Shown here piece after piece: positions 23,403-35,800 of a DNA stretch of 64,000 nucleotides. The stretch comes from Holtermannia corniformis (taxonomy: Eukaryota; Basidiomycota; Tremellomycetes; Holtermanniales): the NCBI GenBank assembly GCA_001599935.1, contig BCIJ01000014.1, positions 124,001 through 188,000 of the forward strand. Reading direction: 5' to 3'. Below the pieces are notes generated by a model. The model did not search any database. It saw only the letters and a program-made list of their open reading frames with translations, and was not told the DNA's origin. How positions within the stretch are numbered: position 1 is the stretch's first letter; the number at the start of each line of letters is the position of its first letter. The position numbers and the translations under genes are program-made.

Positions 23403-26197
23403 TCAAAGCAGACTGACAGCGACCAGCGCCGCCAGCCCTAGCGTCGTCAACGCGCCCATCGGCGCCATGGCACTGCCCGCCGCGTTCTTGGCACTACCAG
23501 AACTCGTGCTGCCGTCCCCGGACCCAGCTTGGCCGTTACCCGTCTGCAGGGCGCCAACGTCGACCGTGGCAGAGCCTGTCCCGATCACCGACGTGGCGTA
23601 CGAGAGCGTCGCGTCGGCGGCCGGTGTGGATTCACTCAGCGCCGCGTCGGTCAAGAAGACGAGGGCAAACGAAGGCGCATAGACGGGGATCGTACACGTT
23701 TGCGCACCAGTGTCGCACGCAATCGTGACCGTGTCGACGTCATTGTACAGCCGGCCGTCGGACGCAAAGCTCGTGCCCATCGTCTGGCCGGCCCAGGTGA
23801 TGTCGTACTTTTCAGCGACCGAGGAAGCGCGAAAGTAGCTGCGAGCCGGGCGTCAGCACCGATTTGTTGCACTCGAGAGACGACCCACCGGACAGAGACG
23901 GAACCCTGGCTGAGCGCAGTCCCGTTGATACTGATCGTCGCCTGGTAGTCGCTCGCGCCCGTGCTATCGCTCACATAGTTGAACAGGGCCACGCGCACCG
24001 GCACGTCGTCTTCGTAGATTGCATACGCGGGGTGGTAAATGTTCCCACCGTCGGCCGCGAGGTCGACCACTTGCGACTTGTTCGACTGCCCAAGCGTCTC
24101 GGCGATCAGCAACGTGGGGTAGTAAACTGAGCCGGTAGTCCACTGCGCGATCGTGCTACGGTTGCTCGGCGGCGGTGTGAAGGGCTGCAGGGTAAGCTGT
24201 GAAACAGGTAAATCAAGGAACATACGTTGTAGTAGACGTTTTGGCCTGGGTGGATGTCAGAGATGCACTATCGTCCTGCGCGCAACGTACCACCAACGTG
24301 CATCAGAGCCGCTGAAAAGTTGCCCCAGGCCATCTGCAGCGCCCAATCGGCCATCCTATCGCCCCGTCAGTCCCTTGGTCATCTTCACGGCCGCAACACG
24401 CACCACAGCGCTACCCCAAAGTTGTCACTAAGCCCCGCGAACCCACCGCAACTCGCAGAGTTCATCTCGAGCATGACCAGCTGCTTGCCGTGCGACTGAG
24501 CATACGCAGACGTCGCGAGGTAGGGCGACGTGAGAGACTGGGCGAGCGTGTGGTTCAAGAATTCGGGAAAGATTTCTTGGGCGTCGATGACTTTGCCGTT
24601 GACGTTGCAGTTGTTGGTTGGGTAGCTGCCTTCGTGAGCTTGCCGATCGGTCAAAGGCGGCAGACATACTGTTGAACGGTGATGGCCGCCAAGTTGTCAG
24701 CGTTTTGGTCGACAAACCCGGCATCGAACACGTCGGTCGTGTCAAAGCCGACAACGTTGCAGCATACGCTGGGGCCGATGAGGAATTGCTCATTCTTCAA
24801 TGTGCCCTCGGACAGGATCTCATTCTTGATGGTGGAAAACTCGCTCAGGTAGTCGGACACGCCCCAGCCCGACGCGCGCTTGCTGTGGTCGACATAGCTG
24901 CGGGGATCAGCACGGCTGGTGAGACGAGCTCGACATACAGATCCGGTTCATTACTGAGCTGCAGGCCGAGCAGCTTGTCACCGAGTAGCTCTTGCGCCAT
25001 CGTGGCGGCAACGGGAATGTTGCCAGACAGCTCCGAGACGGCTGTCTCGTTGAACGAGAGCCCAAAGTACCATTCAGTATCTGTCAAAGCGGAAATGTTG
25101 GCCATGGTTCGGAGCAACGAGGCCGAGTAGTTGATGATCGGTGTGGTCGTCTGTTCATCGTCAGACCCGTCCGAGGCATCAACGCAGACACGCACGACCG
25201 AAGTGCCCTCGAGCCGAATCTTGTCAATGTTGAGACCATCGCTTAATCCGTCTGCCCAGATTGTGCTTCCCTCTTGACTGTTGCCACCGACTCGGACGAT
25301 CGCGCCCGCGCCCGCACGATTCCGAATGTTGGCCAGGTAGTTCAAAAACTCGATCTTGAGCGTTCCAGGTGTCTTGCCCACTGCATACGTTTGTCAGCTA
25401 TCGTACGTTACCGAGGTCACGCTGGCCGACGCACAGATGGTGTCTGCTACCGAGAGCTCGACCGAGAACCCGAGAAAGTTGCCTTTTTGCGCAATCGAGA
25501 GCAACAGGCCTTGTTCTGCGATCTGCGCAGCTGCGAGGCGGGTCATCAGCTGGGCAAAGGTACGTAATTGACTCGAGGCTAAAGGTGGGATCGGCGCGAC
25601 TAGGATCAAAGGGATGTGTGTGCTTGGCAACGCACAAGTACGATGCGCAGCAGGTGGGATCGAGGGTGGTATCTTGACAAGCCATCGCACAGTGGTGCGC
25701 GACAATGTGCATAGGGACGGAGAGAGGATTGAGACGATGGACTTACAGTTGGCAGGGAGAACAACGGTGATGGCCGTGGTAGGCGGTTGAGGAGGATCAG
25801 GGGCTGTTAGTGTCGTCGGATCATACGCGGCCTAGAGAAGCAGTCAGCCTCCGATGCATGATGGATCCTCCGGAAGCTGCGTGCGAATGTAACGCTCGAC
25901 ACGGCTTCTGATAAACTGCTGCGCAGCGCAGTCTTAAGTCGTCTTGGCGTGCACGGACCAGTGGTGCAGCTCCAGCCGTCGTCACATCGGCTCAAGCGAC
26001 ACGCCAGTGTCGTGCCGTTCTTCTTTCGATCGCGTCCACCCAACAACACGACTCACCAAACCCGTGTATTCGGCCGCATCCGCGCTCGTCGTCTCGGTCG
26101 CCGTCGACTGTGCTCCGCCAGTATAGACTGTGACTTGAGCCGCACCGAGACTCGCACGGCTGAGAGCGAGCGCGAGGATGGTGAGCCAGCGATGCAT
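23403..26197 (-). CDS. Glycoside hydrolase family 79 beta-glucuronidase-like protein, GPI-anchor type C-terminus
   Basis: Secreted protein beginning MHRWLTILALALSRASLGAA (signal peptide). Exon blocks read FLNYLANIRNRAGAGAIVRV, GGNSQEGSTIW, ELLGDKLLGLQLSNEPDLY (Glu of NEPD as acid/base), ASGWGVSDYLSEFS, QLVMLEMNSASCGGFAGLSD (Glu of EMNS as the likely nucleophile), WALQMAWGNFSAALMHVGGQ and VYYNVF, followed by a C-terminal beta domain. This fits fungal GH79. The end is a Gly/Ser/Ala-rich linker and a hydrophobic tail (LTTLGLAALVAVSLL) typical of a GPI-anchor signal, so the enzyme is probably held at the plasma membrane or wall. About eight introns. The stop is at 23403-23405, convergent with the small CX9C gene. 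Natural substrate not inferable; likely glucuronate-containing glycans. Confidence 0.88.
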
Positions 26198-26526
26198 CTT
26201 GAGGACGTGGGTGGGGTGGCAATACGATACAAACCCAAGGCCGTCTTGGCGGCACACGATCGACGTCTGTTCCGACGATCCGGATCGGGGTGGATGCCTT
26301 TGCGGAGCTGACAGCAGCTAAGGGTTGATTATAGACGTGGCGTGTAGACTAGTGGTGAACGAGTGGAATGGCCTTGTGGAATGGTCGACTGGCCGAGGAG
26401 AGGAGCGCACTGTTGACGGGCCCGGCCGCAAAGTGGGAAAACTCAAAACGGGAGACCGAGGCACAAGCACTGGGCCGGGGCAATCGCTCAGCGGCGTCAA
26501 CAGATACAATCAACGCTATCTATAGG
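26198..26526. other. Spacer between SLA1 3' end and GH79 start
   Basis: This 329-bp stretch lies between the SLA1 stop and the GH79 start, both on the minus strand, and should hold the GH79 promoter. Several overlapping frames are open on both strands but none has conserved sequence. I see no RNA gene or repeat. Confidence 0.5.
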
Positions 26527-29500
26527 TCACTGGAATCGTCCGTACGGCTGCCCAGGGTACTGCGGCTGCGGCGGCTGTTGCGGCTGCGTGAACATGCCCT
26601 GCTGCGGCGCGTACCCAGTCGGCTGCGGCTGCATGCCCATCCCATAGCCCGTCGGTTGGCTCTGCAGCATGGCCCCGTTGTAGCCTGCCAAACGTCAGCT
26701 GCGGCCTGTCTATCAGTGCGCACCACTGACCAGTCATCAGCGGTTGCAGGCCACCACCACCAGCTCGCAACGCATCGTATTTCTCTGCGCAGCGTTAGAC
26801 GGGCGCACTGCCGGCATCCCAAGGACCTACGTGACGGTTGCGGCGCTTGCTCTTCTGGCTTTGCAAAGTTGCCAGTCTTCATGTTGGCAAAGATGTTGGC
26901 AGGCTGGAACTTGTCGCCCGCCTGTGGCGGCGCAGGTTGCGGCGCGGGCACCGACGCAAACGCGTTGAACACGGATTGCTGTTGAGGCTGCTGGAAGCCT
27001 GTAAAGCCTGTCATTGTCAGCCCACACGCCGGTTGATGTTGATACAAGACTCACTCGGCTGCATGCCCTGGAAATTTTGCTGTTGCTGGCCCGGGAACCC
27101 AGTCTGCTGAGCAAACATCGGCTGCGGCTGCGGTTGCTGCTGGAACGCAGGTTGCTGGAACGGCTGCGCCTGTTGACCCATGAACCCCGTCTGCTGAGGC
27201 TGAAACCCTTGACCCGTAATCGACGGGCTCACACCAGTCCGCGTCGGCACAAACTGACCCAGTCCAGTCTGCGTCGGGATCAACGGATTCAGCAAACCCT
27301 GGTTCTGCGGGATCGGCGCGACGGGGCCGCGCGGGGCGTTGGGGTTGAACGCGCCAGTCTGCTGCGCAGTGAGCAACTGTGACAGTGGGGCCGACGAGTT
27401 GCCCATGCCAAGCCCAGCGTGGTAGCTTGCCGGCGCGCCGACCGAGCTGCCAGTCTGTGCCGACTGGATCGGTGCAGACGGTGGTCGCTGCTGACCAGGG
27501 ATCTGAGACAAAAAGTCAAAGCTGCTGCCCGTGTTCTGCGTGGCGACGCCGGCGCTGTCAGGCCGCTTGATGCTATTGATCTGGTTCAAGAGGGAAGGAG
27601 GAACACCGCCGCTTGGCGAGGCCGAACCGACCGGCGGCGTCGGCGTCGTCGGTTTGGCCGAGCTCGGTCGCAACGTCCACGCGTCGTCATCAAAGCCAGT
27701 GATCGCAGGCTTGAGCTCGGCGGCGGCAGGCGGTGCTGGAGGGGGCGTAGGCGCGAGGATGGGGGGTGTCGGATCGCGTGCTGGCTCGGCAATCTTGACC
27801 TGTGCGAGCTTGTCTGTCGCAGCTGCCAGACTCGACGCATCAACGGCATCACCCGTCGTTCCCTTGCGCTCAGGCCGTCCTCGTCGAGTATTGTTTGCGA
27901 GTTTACCGCCAGGCCCGGTGAATAGACTGACAGGCGCGGCAGGGGGCGGACCGCCATTCGGATTATTCTCGTGCTCTTGCAGCTTGCGCGCATACTCTTC
28001 GTCGCGATCAATCTGCTCCTGCTGCTCGGGCGTCTTCTTGGCAAAGCGCGCACTGATCGCCTTTTTGACCCGGATTACATCGCCCTCGCGAAGACCGAGC
28101 GAGCGCATGGTGGCCGCATCGATATCCGGCAAAATACTGTCGTCCATCCGATCGCGCTCAAAGTTGGTAGCGTAGCGCGTGCAATCGTCCATGTCGCAAC
28201 CGGCAGACAAGAAAAACTCGAACCAGTCGAAGCGCGGCTTTCTGGGTTGCTGCGGCCGGGTGGGCGTTGGCGGTTCGTGACGCGCTCGCGATTCTTCCGA
28301 TCGAGCTGGGGCCGGGCTGCGCGCAGCAACCGTTGCCAACGGCACGTCATCCTCATCCACCCGCGGCGCTTTGCGCATGCCTTTTCGGATAAAGTGCACG
28401 TCTTCAGGCGACATCTTCTCAAGCGGCACCTCGATCACCACACCGTTGAGCTTGTGTAGCCGGATCTTGTTACCGTTCAGACCCAAGAACTCGGCCTCGA
28501 CCTTGAACTGTCCAGTCTTGTCGTTCCATACACGTGTACGGCCGGGCGCAGGTTCTGTCTAATAAGCCACAACCGCAGACGAGCGCGGCGAACTCACTGG
28601 GCCTTCCACTGCTGCTCTCACTCGCCGCTGGTCGGTCAGGTGCACTGCGACCCTTGGTCGGTGGTAGACTCCGCGCCGCAGCCGCTACGTCCTGGGCAGA
28701 CGGTCGCTTGCTGACCTTTGGAGGTTCTGGTGGAGGCGCCATCCGCGCAGCCTCTCGCTGCCGACGCCGCTCGTTGGCCTCGTCCTCATTTCGTCGCCGC
28801 TCTTCATCCTGCCGCCGTCGTTCCCGTCGTTCCCGCTTGGCCTTTTCCTCTTGCTCCAGCTTGAGTGCGAATGCATGATCTTGCGCCTCGCGCTCCTCCT
28901 TTTCGTGTGCGGCGCGCTCAATCGCAGCAGCCTCGGCGGCAGCCCGCGCCTGAGCTTGGGCTTGAGCCGCCTCGCGTTCGGCTTCTTCGTCGTCATCCGC
29001 ACCGGCATCACGCCCTTGTCCATCCACCTACGACTGTCAGCTGGACTCTAGAGTACCAGACATGAACTTACATCGACGTACTGAGCCGGCACGACACCCT
29101 CTTGCCCACGAGCGTTCCGTACTAGCCACCACTCGTCGTTCTCCTGATCCACAACTGTCAAGCTCTCGCCTTCAGTGACAGTGAGCTCGTCATCGCCTTG
29201 AGCAGCAAAGTCATAGAGCGCCGTGGCAGCCGCAGAGCCAGCAGCCGCGGGATGCACAGGCTTAGGCTCGGGCTCCTCAGGCGCCGGGCTGGGTGCCCAT
29301 CGGACATTCTTGGGCTCAGGAACAGCTGCCGCGGGAACGTCGTCTTCCTCCGAGGTGTGACCGCCTTGCGCTTGCTCACGGTCAAGCTCTTCGCCCGCCG
29401 CTTGCTTCGAGTACTCGAGCTTGCGTACAATCGCCTCGGCAACGTCTTTCGACCCGCAGTGAAACTGCATTGGCTCAGGCAAGTCGGCAAGCGTCAATGA

Positions 29501-32500
29501 CAGCAGCTTGGATGATGGCTGCGATACCGAGACGAGCGATGTGATGGCGTACTGCTTGACGGGACCCTTGTCGTTCTCCGAGGCGAAGAAGACGGCCGCG
29601 TTGCCGACACCAAGTGTGCCCTTCTTCTTTTTCTTCTTCTTGTCAAGCTCCTGCAGCAATCGATCAGTCGGCACTTGTCGGGGTCAATAGCAACGCACAG
29701 AAATGGCCCACGTCTCAATGCCGTCTGCTTTTCGACTCTCGACCTTGCGCTTCTGCTCCTGCACCATCTCCTCTGGGTCTTTGTACGCGCCTGTCCCTGG
29801 TGCAGGCAGAGGCTCTCCCGGAACCTCTTCCACGACGTCGACCGCGCCGTGCTCATCCACAATCTGCGTATAGTTGACCGGTACGAATCCAAGCTTGCTG
29901 TGCGGCGCGGACGCTAGCCGCACAAGGTGCCATTCTTCGTCCGTGTCGTAGATGTCGAGGAAGTCGTCTTCGCCAATGCTCAACTCTTCGGGCGAAGTCG
30001 AGGTGTAGGCGTACAGCGCCTGCCCTCGCTTGGTTGGTGCGATCTGCTCGTCTTAGCAACAGTCAACAGGGCGTATTGGATGTACCTCTTCAACATAGTT
30101 GGCCGGAATCAGGCCAATCCGGCCTTCGGCAGTCTCGGTGTCCTTTGACTTTGCTTTCCACCATCTGTGAGGTGGAGATTAGCTGGCTGCTTGTGAGTTT
30201 ACGCGACCAAAGACTCTTTCAAACAGCGGCGCAGCGATAAGGGCATAGTTGATAGTCACAGCAGCATTCGGAAATGTCAGCTTCCGTAGCTAAACGCCAC
30301 AAATGCAAGCGACTGGTGAAGAACGGTCCCTCTGGCGAGCTATCCGGAGGCGCCAAGTCTTATCACTTGGCCAGATGCAAACAGCCTTGGCCAGCGCCTA
30401 CTTTGACGCAAGAGCGCTCCGTGGCCATTGAGATCGTTGGAAAGTCCTGAAAGTGCGCAAGTGTTTCGTCAGGTGCAAACGAAGGCGTACGCAGGTTGAG
30501 GACGATTGGGTAGTGACTATCGAGTGACAGCGCACATAGTCGGACTGCTACAGATGAAAGGAGCGAACGGATAGTGCTCAACACGAAGCAAAATAAGGAG
30601 TGACCAACGAATCGTTATTCTATCGGCTCTTTCCCGTACCAGCGGTATGCTGACAGCCCAGGGCGTCGGAGCATCAGACTACCCGCATTGACAAACAGCC
30701 AGCTGAAGTCAGCTAGCGAATCGGACTTGTGCCGTCTCAGGACGTAGCCGCCAGCAAAGCGGGGAGAGCAGCTCGCAGGAGACGCACGACATCCTTGTGG
30801 ATATGACGTGAACCCTGCAAAGCTGCTCGTATCACATGTACGTCCTCCGCGCAGCCGCTTTACGTAGTGCTAGTCGCGAGGTCGGATGTTCGATGGTAGC
30901 TGATCTTGGTATTGCCCTGCTTCGCCACAGAGCTAGCTGTGAATGCAAAACTGTAGTACAGATCCAATATGACATGCTGCCCCCCCTCATGCTACAGGGA
31001 TCATCGCGTTCTTTAGGTATCTGCAGTCCGTCATGCAATGCTCGCGGTGCGTATGGATCGACAGTCTCAGCTTCGCAGGGCACGGAATACCCTGCAGACG
31101 GCCGGGCGTCATGACCGCGTAAGCTGGCATGTCGAGACAGCACCGGCTCGGTAGTCTTGCTTCGCCTGGACAGAGGTTCTACGGAGATGAGACCGTGCGT
31201 AGGCAGCGGCACGTCACACCGCGTGTCATCGATTCCTCGCGTGCAGATGTCGATCGCGATCGCGGCGAGCAATGTACACGCCGTGAGACATCACCTCTCA
31301 GGCGTGCTTGAAGGCAACGACGTTCGTGAGCGATACAAGCTATAGGTGATGTCTTGCACCAATCAGACAGTCTCGGCTACGACCAACAGCAGCCATGCCA
31401 TTCTCCAGCTGATGATAACTCGCAGAAGCGCATGAAAACAAGTACCAAAGACTGAGCACAGTTGGATACGAGTGAATCCGTCGTCCACGGCACTGGAAGC
31501 GGACGGCCGATTCGCCCGTGCATCCAACTCATTACGCCGCGGCCGTCCTTGTGAAGCACGCACGAGCGGCCAGCGGCTTTGCCTGGCAGTCATACTGCAC
31601 GTTTCCAGCACAGCATGACCTGCAAGAAGAAAGTTGCCTGCGTTTGCTTGTGTTGACGACTCGCGCGCAACTCGAAGAGCGCGTTGGGAGCGCGGCCGTA
31701 CGCGTCTCGATCATGCGCACAGACCAAAGCAATCAGCCGCAAGAGTGTACAGCTCACCGGTGCGATGATCGACGACACACAAGTGCCGCTCTGATCGCGC
31801 ACGTTCAAGCTGTCCCGTCTTGAGCAAAGGCCGGCAGCGTGAACGCGGCGGTGCCAATCGTACAACGCATGAGCACATGTAGTCGGGACCATGCAGCCGG
31901 TGCGGCTGGTATCTCGCTCCCTTGCGCCCAATAACATGATAATCGTACGAGGTCAACGACTTGCGATTCGCAGCTCCAAGTGTTAGCTGTCGTGGATGCC
32001 GATAACCCTGGAGGGCTCTTGTCATACGACAAGAACCTCGAGCAAGCTTTTATCCATCACAGCAGTAACATAGCCAAGCCGAGCCTGCGAGTCTCTGACT
32101 CGACTTGGCTTGCATGCTCTGCGGCATCCAGCCGGACACGCTGGCTGATGCGCGATGCAATCCCAGAAGCGGCCTCGCGACATGGCAGACAGCTCTATAT
32201 GCCTCCAGCAGGGGTAGGAAGCACCTGAAGAGCTGCCCGGAGATCACACGTTGGATGCACCGAGATGCATCTGTAGACCGAGCTCCGTAGAGCACCGGCG
32301 TGAGCATCCGGCTGATCGGTCGGAGGCTGGTGATCGGATACAGCTACGAGCCGAGATAGCAGCGGATGATGACCTCGGCTGTGCTCCTACTCTTGGAGCA
32401 ACACTACCAGCTTGCTCATCCGCGGCCAGTCAACTCGACCATCCGCTATCTGAGCACGACCCGCCGTTGGATCCCTTCCGCTTCAAGGGTGTCGGCAGGA

Positions 32501-32693
32501 GCATCCCCGCCATCACACTGCTTGTAGTATAGACCTCTAGCCCGTCCACAGCACTCCATCACGCCTCGCCTACTCACTCGTCGTCCTCCTTGTCGATAAT
32601 GTACAGCACGTCGTCCTCTTTGAACCCGAGCTCGCCGTCTGGGTCCTGTGCGGTATAGTCGTACAGGGCCTTTGCGATGGCCGCGTAGGACAT
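26527..32693 (-). CDS. SLA1: Sla1-like endocytic adaptor (SH3 x3, SHD1, SHD2, QxTG repeats) with a 2.4-kb first intron
   Basis: Exon 1 (32693-32578) encodes MSYAAIAKALYDYTAQDPDG...IIDKEDDE, half of the first SH3 domain. The other half, WWKAKSKDTETAEGRIGLIP, begins at 30164. Donor GTGAGT at 32577 and acceptor CACAG at 30165 join in phase. SH3-2 is ALYAYTSTSPEELSIGEDDF; SH3-3 is ALYDFAAQGDDELTVTEGES. Between them lies a PH-like segment with a polylysine run (near 29620-29640). A basic, Glu/Arg-rich coiled segment follows (28.7-29.0 kb). Then come SHD1 (FLGLNGNKIRLHKLNGVVIE), SHD2/SAM (FDWFEFFLSAGCDMDDCTRY) and a long Pro/Gln/Gly tail with repeated QxTG motifs such as LLTAQQTG and MFAQQTGF. In yeast these are Ark1/Prk1 phosphorylation sites and bind the Pan1-End3 module. 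The protein couples cargo to actin patches in endocytosis. Confidence 0.92.
30165..32577 (-). other. 2413-bp intron inside the first SH3 domain of SLA1
   Basis: Bounded by a GTGAGTAGG donor at 32577 and a CCTCACAG acceptor at 30165, it separates the Glu and Trp of the SH3 'EWW' motif. The interior has no recognisable protein, only short scattered open frames on both strands, for example 60-146 codons near 30363-30584, 30832-31272 and 31590-31937. None has conserved motifs. I saw no tRNA B-box, rRNA, terminal repeats or long tandem repeats. Typical introns in this window are about 50 bp, so this one is some fifty times longer. It could be an old insertion, or host a non-coding RNA or regulatory DNA. 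Confidence 0.75.
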
Positions 32694-32878
32694 TGTGTAT
32701 GGTCTTGATGATGGAGTAGCAGAGTAGAGTGATGGATGGATGACGCCGAGTGCGGCGTTCGGTGCGGTTTTCCCACGCGAAGGGGAACGGCGGTGGTCTT
32801 GTTGGCGAGCTGCAACAGTCTTTTGGTATCAGGACAGCAAGCAAAGACAGCACAGTAGGGGTACAGAGCCAGTAGACA
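32694..32878. promoter_or_regulatory. Bidirectional promoter between SLA1 and the RMD1-like gene
   Basis: Only 185 bp separate the two divergent ATGs (32693 on minus and 32879 on plus). Both conserved N-termini begin directly at these ATGs. The stretch must carry both 5' leaders and core promoters. I recognise no specific factor site. Confidence 0.5.
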
Positions 32879-35800
32879 ATGTCGAGACCGAACCCTGCAC
32901 CCGCCCGCCCACTCGGCGCCGCTCCTCCAAAGCAGGCGCCGCACCCAAACGGCCCCGTCCCGCATACCGTCCCTCGTCGATCCGCAGGGACTGTCCCAGG
33001 TCAGTCTACTTCTGTGTAGTGCGTGTAGCTCGAGCATGCTGACATTGGATGCCAGGGATCGCACGAACGGCCTCGTCCCTCCGTCAGAACCCTGCGCCTC
33101 CATCGACCGCTCCGCTGCGCACGGTGCCGACCCTCAGCCTGCCTCAGCACCTCCGCAACCTCTCTTCCTCGCCCCGTGTCCCAAGCCCACTAGGCAAGGG
33201 CACCCCAAGCCGCCAGCCAAAACTCTCACTGCCCGTCCGGACATCAAAGACGACAGAAAAGCACGTCCTGCTGCCGGAATCACCCCAGCTCGCACCGCTG
33301 CCTACCAGTCCACGAGGATCGAATGCAAAGTTGAGCCAGCTGCCGCCGCACGGGCCTGGAGGGCGGCATGCAGCTGTCACTGCTGGCGGTGGCGGTGACG
33401 AGCGCAGTCTAGCAGAGATGATGACCAAGCGGGAGAGGGAGGACGCGGGACTGCAGCGCTTGACGGCGTACGCGACCGCAGACGGCTACAGGCTCAAGCT
33501 GCTGCAAGCGTTCCTGAAGCGCGAGCATGGAGTCGGCGTCGTCCGCGTGTTTGACGACTGCGTGTATGCGGTGAGTCGAGTCGTGTGAGGACCGGTCGAA
33601 GCTGTTCCTATGCAGAGCGACGCAAAAACAGCGTCACAGCGATGCCATCTTGACAGCTTCATGCCTCGGTTACTGTACATGACTCGGCAAAGACAGCTAA
33701 CGCTCATCAGGTATACAATCTCCCCCTCCTGCCCGGCTACGGCGCCGGCACAAAGATCCGGTCCTCGCCAGCCGTCAAATCACCAGGTGAGTGTCTGGTC
33801 TCGGTCTTGCGCTCGATTCCCGTTTCTGTCTTGAGCTCGCTCGAGCGCGCAGAAAGGTGGTCGGTGAGGTATTCCGATAGCCTCTGAATGCCACACTAGC
33901 ACTGGGTCCGCCAGGCAGGTCACGTCGGGCAGCTGTCTGCATGCTCACGTCGTCGTGCGATAGAGAGACAGCTACTACAGCTAGAACTATACCATGGCCG
34001 TACGACGTGACGTTTGCTTATCGATGCGCGATCGACCTCGACGGTCATCAGTCTGACGCGGCAAGCTCTGCCGAGCTTTCCTCCTTACGACTGCACAAGT
34101 CAGTCGTGTGCGTTGGGGAGCTCTCAGCGCGCGACCTGCTCGTGGCTCGGCTCATGCGTGTGCCGTCTTCGCAGTAGTCTGCATCGAACGAACGACCGAC
34201 CTGATCAAGCGGATTTGACAGGTCTATACGCCATCAGACAGGCATTGACAGATGATGCCATTGCCAAGCCGTGAGCTAGACACGCAGAGCTGTGCTGCCT
34301 ATGCTGCTTCTGACGGTCGATAATGTGCATCCGGTCATGCTCGGATGTCGCAGCTAGACACGATTGATCTGGTTCCAAGACGCGCCTCGGAAGGCCCATA
34401 GTGGCGACAGGGATGATCTAGTTCTTCATTTGGTCGATCGTGCTTGACAAAGTGAAAAGTCCGATGCGGCGTGCCATTGCCTCATCGGCTCAATCAACGG
34501 TCTGCATCATTCGGGTCAATCCCTGGATTGGACGGGTTCCATATCCAGGTCTAAGCCCTCCATGTCCATGAGTACAGAACACGCCTATGTCTCGTCGCTA
34601 TCAAAGCCGAAAAGATGTGTATGTCCAAAACCAGCTTCAGACTTCAGGGATGGCTTGCTCGGACGTCTGTCAGGACAGATATTCGGGCAAACGAAGCTGC
34701 TAGCTTTCAGCATTCGGCTGTATGGTATGGCCATCTCCCTTGCATGGATCGAGTTTGACGCGGAGTCTCGATCTACAGCGCGTCAGTAGCTTGCTGGTGT
34801 TCCGGCTGACATAGGCCATCTGTGGCCTCGTGCGGCTAGAACGTGCAGAAGCTAGCGTGCCAGGCGAACCGCGTTTGCCCTGTATACGCATGACTGGCAG
34901 TATCTTCAGGGACGACTGTGCATGGGCGGATTGAGTACACCCCAGTGCATGTATAACACCTTCGGCGCTTGAGCATGCGGCTTGATCATGCTCACGGTTG
35001 AGATTGGCCATGTTTTGTCATATTGCTAACAGAGTCTGGCGGTGCCTCTTTCGCCATAGACGTGGCTCTACGGCAAACGCTATTGAGCCTCGGCACTATA
35101 TATATACCCATTGCTCGCTCTTGCTGATCACCTCTCCAGGCGGTGTGTCGTTGCTCGAGCGCATGACACAAGCCGAAGACCTCGGCTACAACGACACCTA
35201 CTTTCCCGCTTCTGACGATCCCACCGCGCCACCTTTCGACCCGTCCGCCGAATATCTCCTCTCGCATTCGCCGCCAGACGTGCCAACATCGCAATGGCAC
35301 TCAGAGTCGGAACCCGAGTGGTCCGACTCGCAGACATCATCAACGCCCACAATCCCGCCGCCACAAGCGCCAGCAAAACAAAAGCCGGTGCCTCAAGTCG
35401 CCGAAGCCGTCTTCTTCAGCTATGGCGTATCGGTATTCTTTGGGTTCCAGGAGGGTCAGGAGAGGGATGTGATGGAGGACTGTGTGAATGCGGGGGCTTG
35501 GACGCGGCCGCTGGATGAGGATGGGTGGGAGACGGAGGAGTGTCACTTTGTGGTCAGTCGTCATGACTCACAGCGGTACGGTCTGGGCACTGACCGTGCA
35601 CCAGTATGACCCCGAGGCAGATTACCCACGGATTTATAATGACATGTTTAGTGAGTCTTGGCTGTTCTGCCATGTCATGCAACGAGCAGCTGACCGGTCG
35701 CAGCTTTCAAATCGCATTCGCATCTGCTCAAGGTAGACTCGCAGTCAGGTCTCCACGGTTGACATCGCTGACACTTGAACAAGCTATCACTGTCTCACGC

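Noticed and set aside
24618..25130. Plus-strand frame of 170 codons
   Set aside because: Antisense to the GH79 catalytic core.
29617..29645. AAG/CTT-rich repeat
   Set aside because: It encodes the polylysine run in SLA1 before GTLGVG, so it is coding sequence rather than a separate repeat element.
30363..30584. Minus-strand frame of 73 codons inside the SLA1 intron
   Set aside because: It starts MLSTIRSLLSSVAVRLCAL and could pass for a presequence, but there is no conserved sequence or splice context to support it.
30165..35139. Transposon or retroelement inside the two large introns
   Set aside because: I looked for reverse transcriptase, transposase, long terminal repeats and target duplications and saw none. 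A degraded element remains possible but unsupported.
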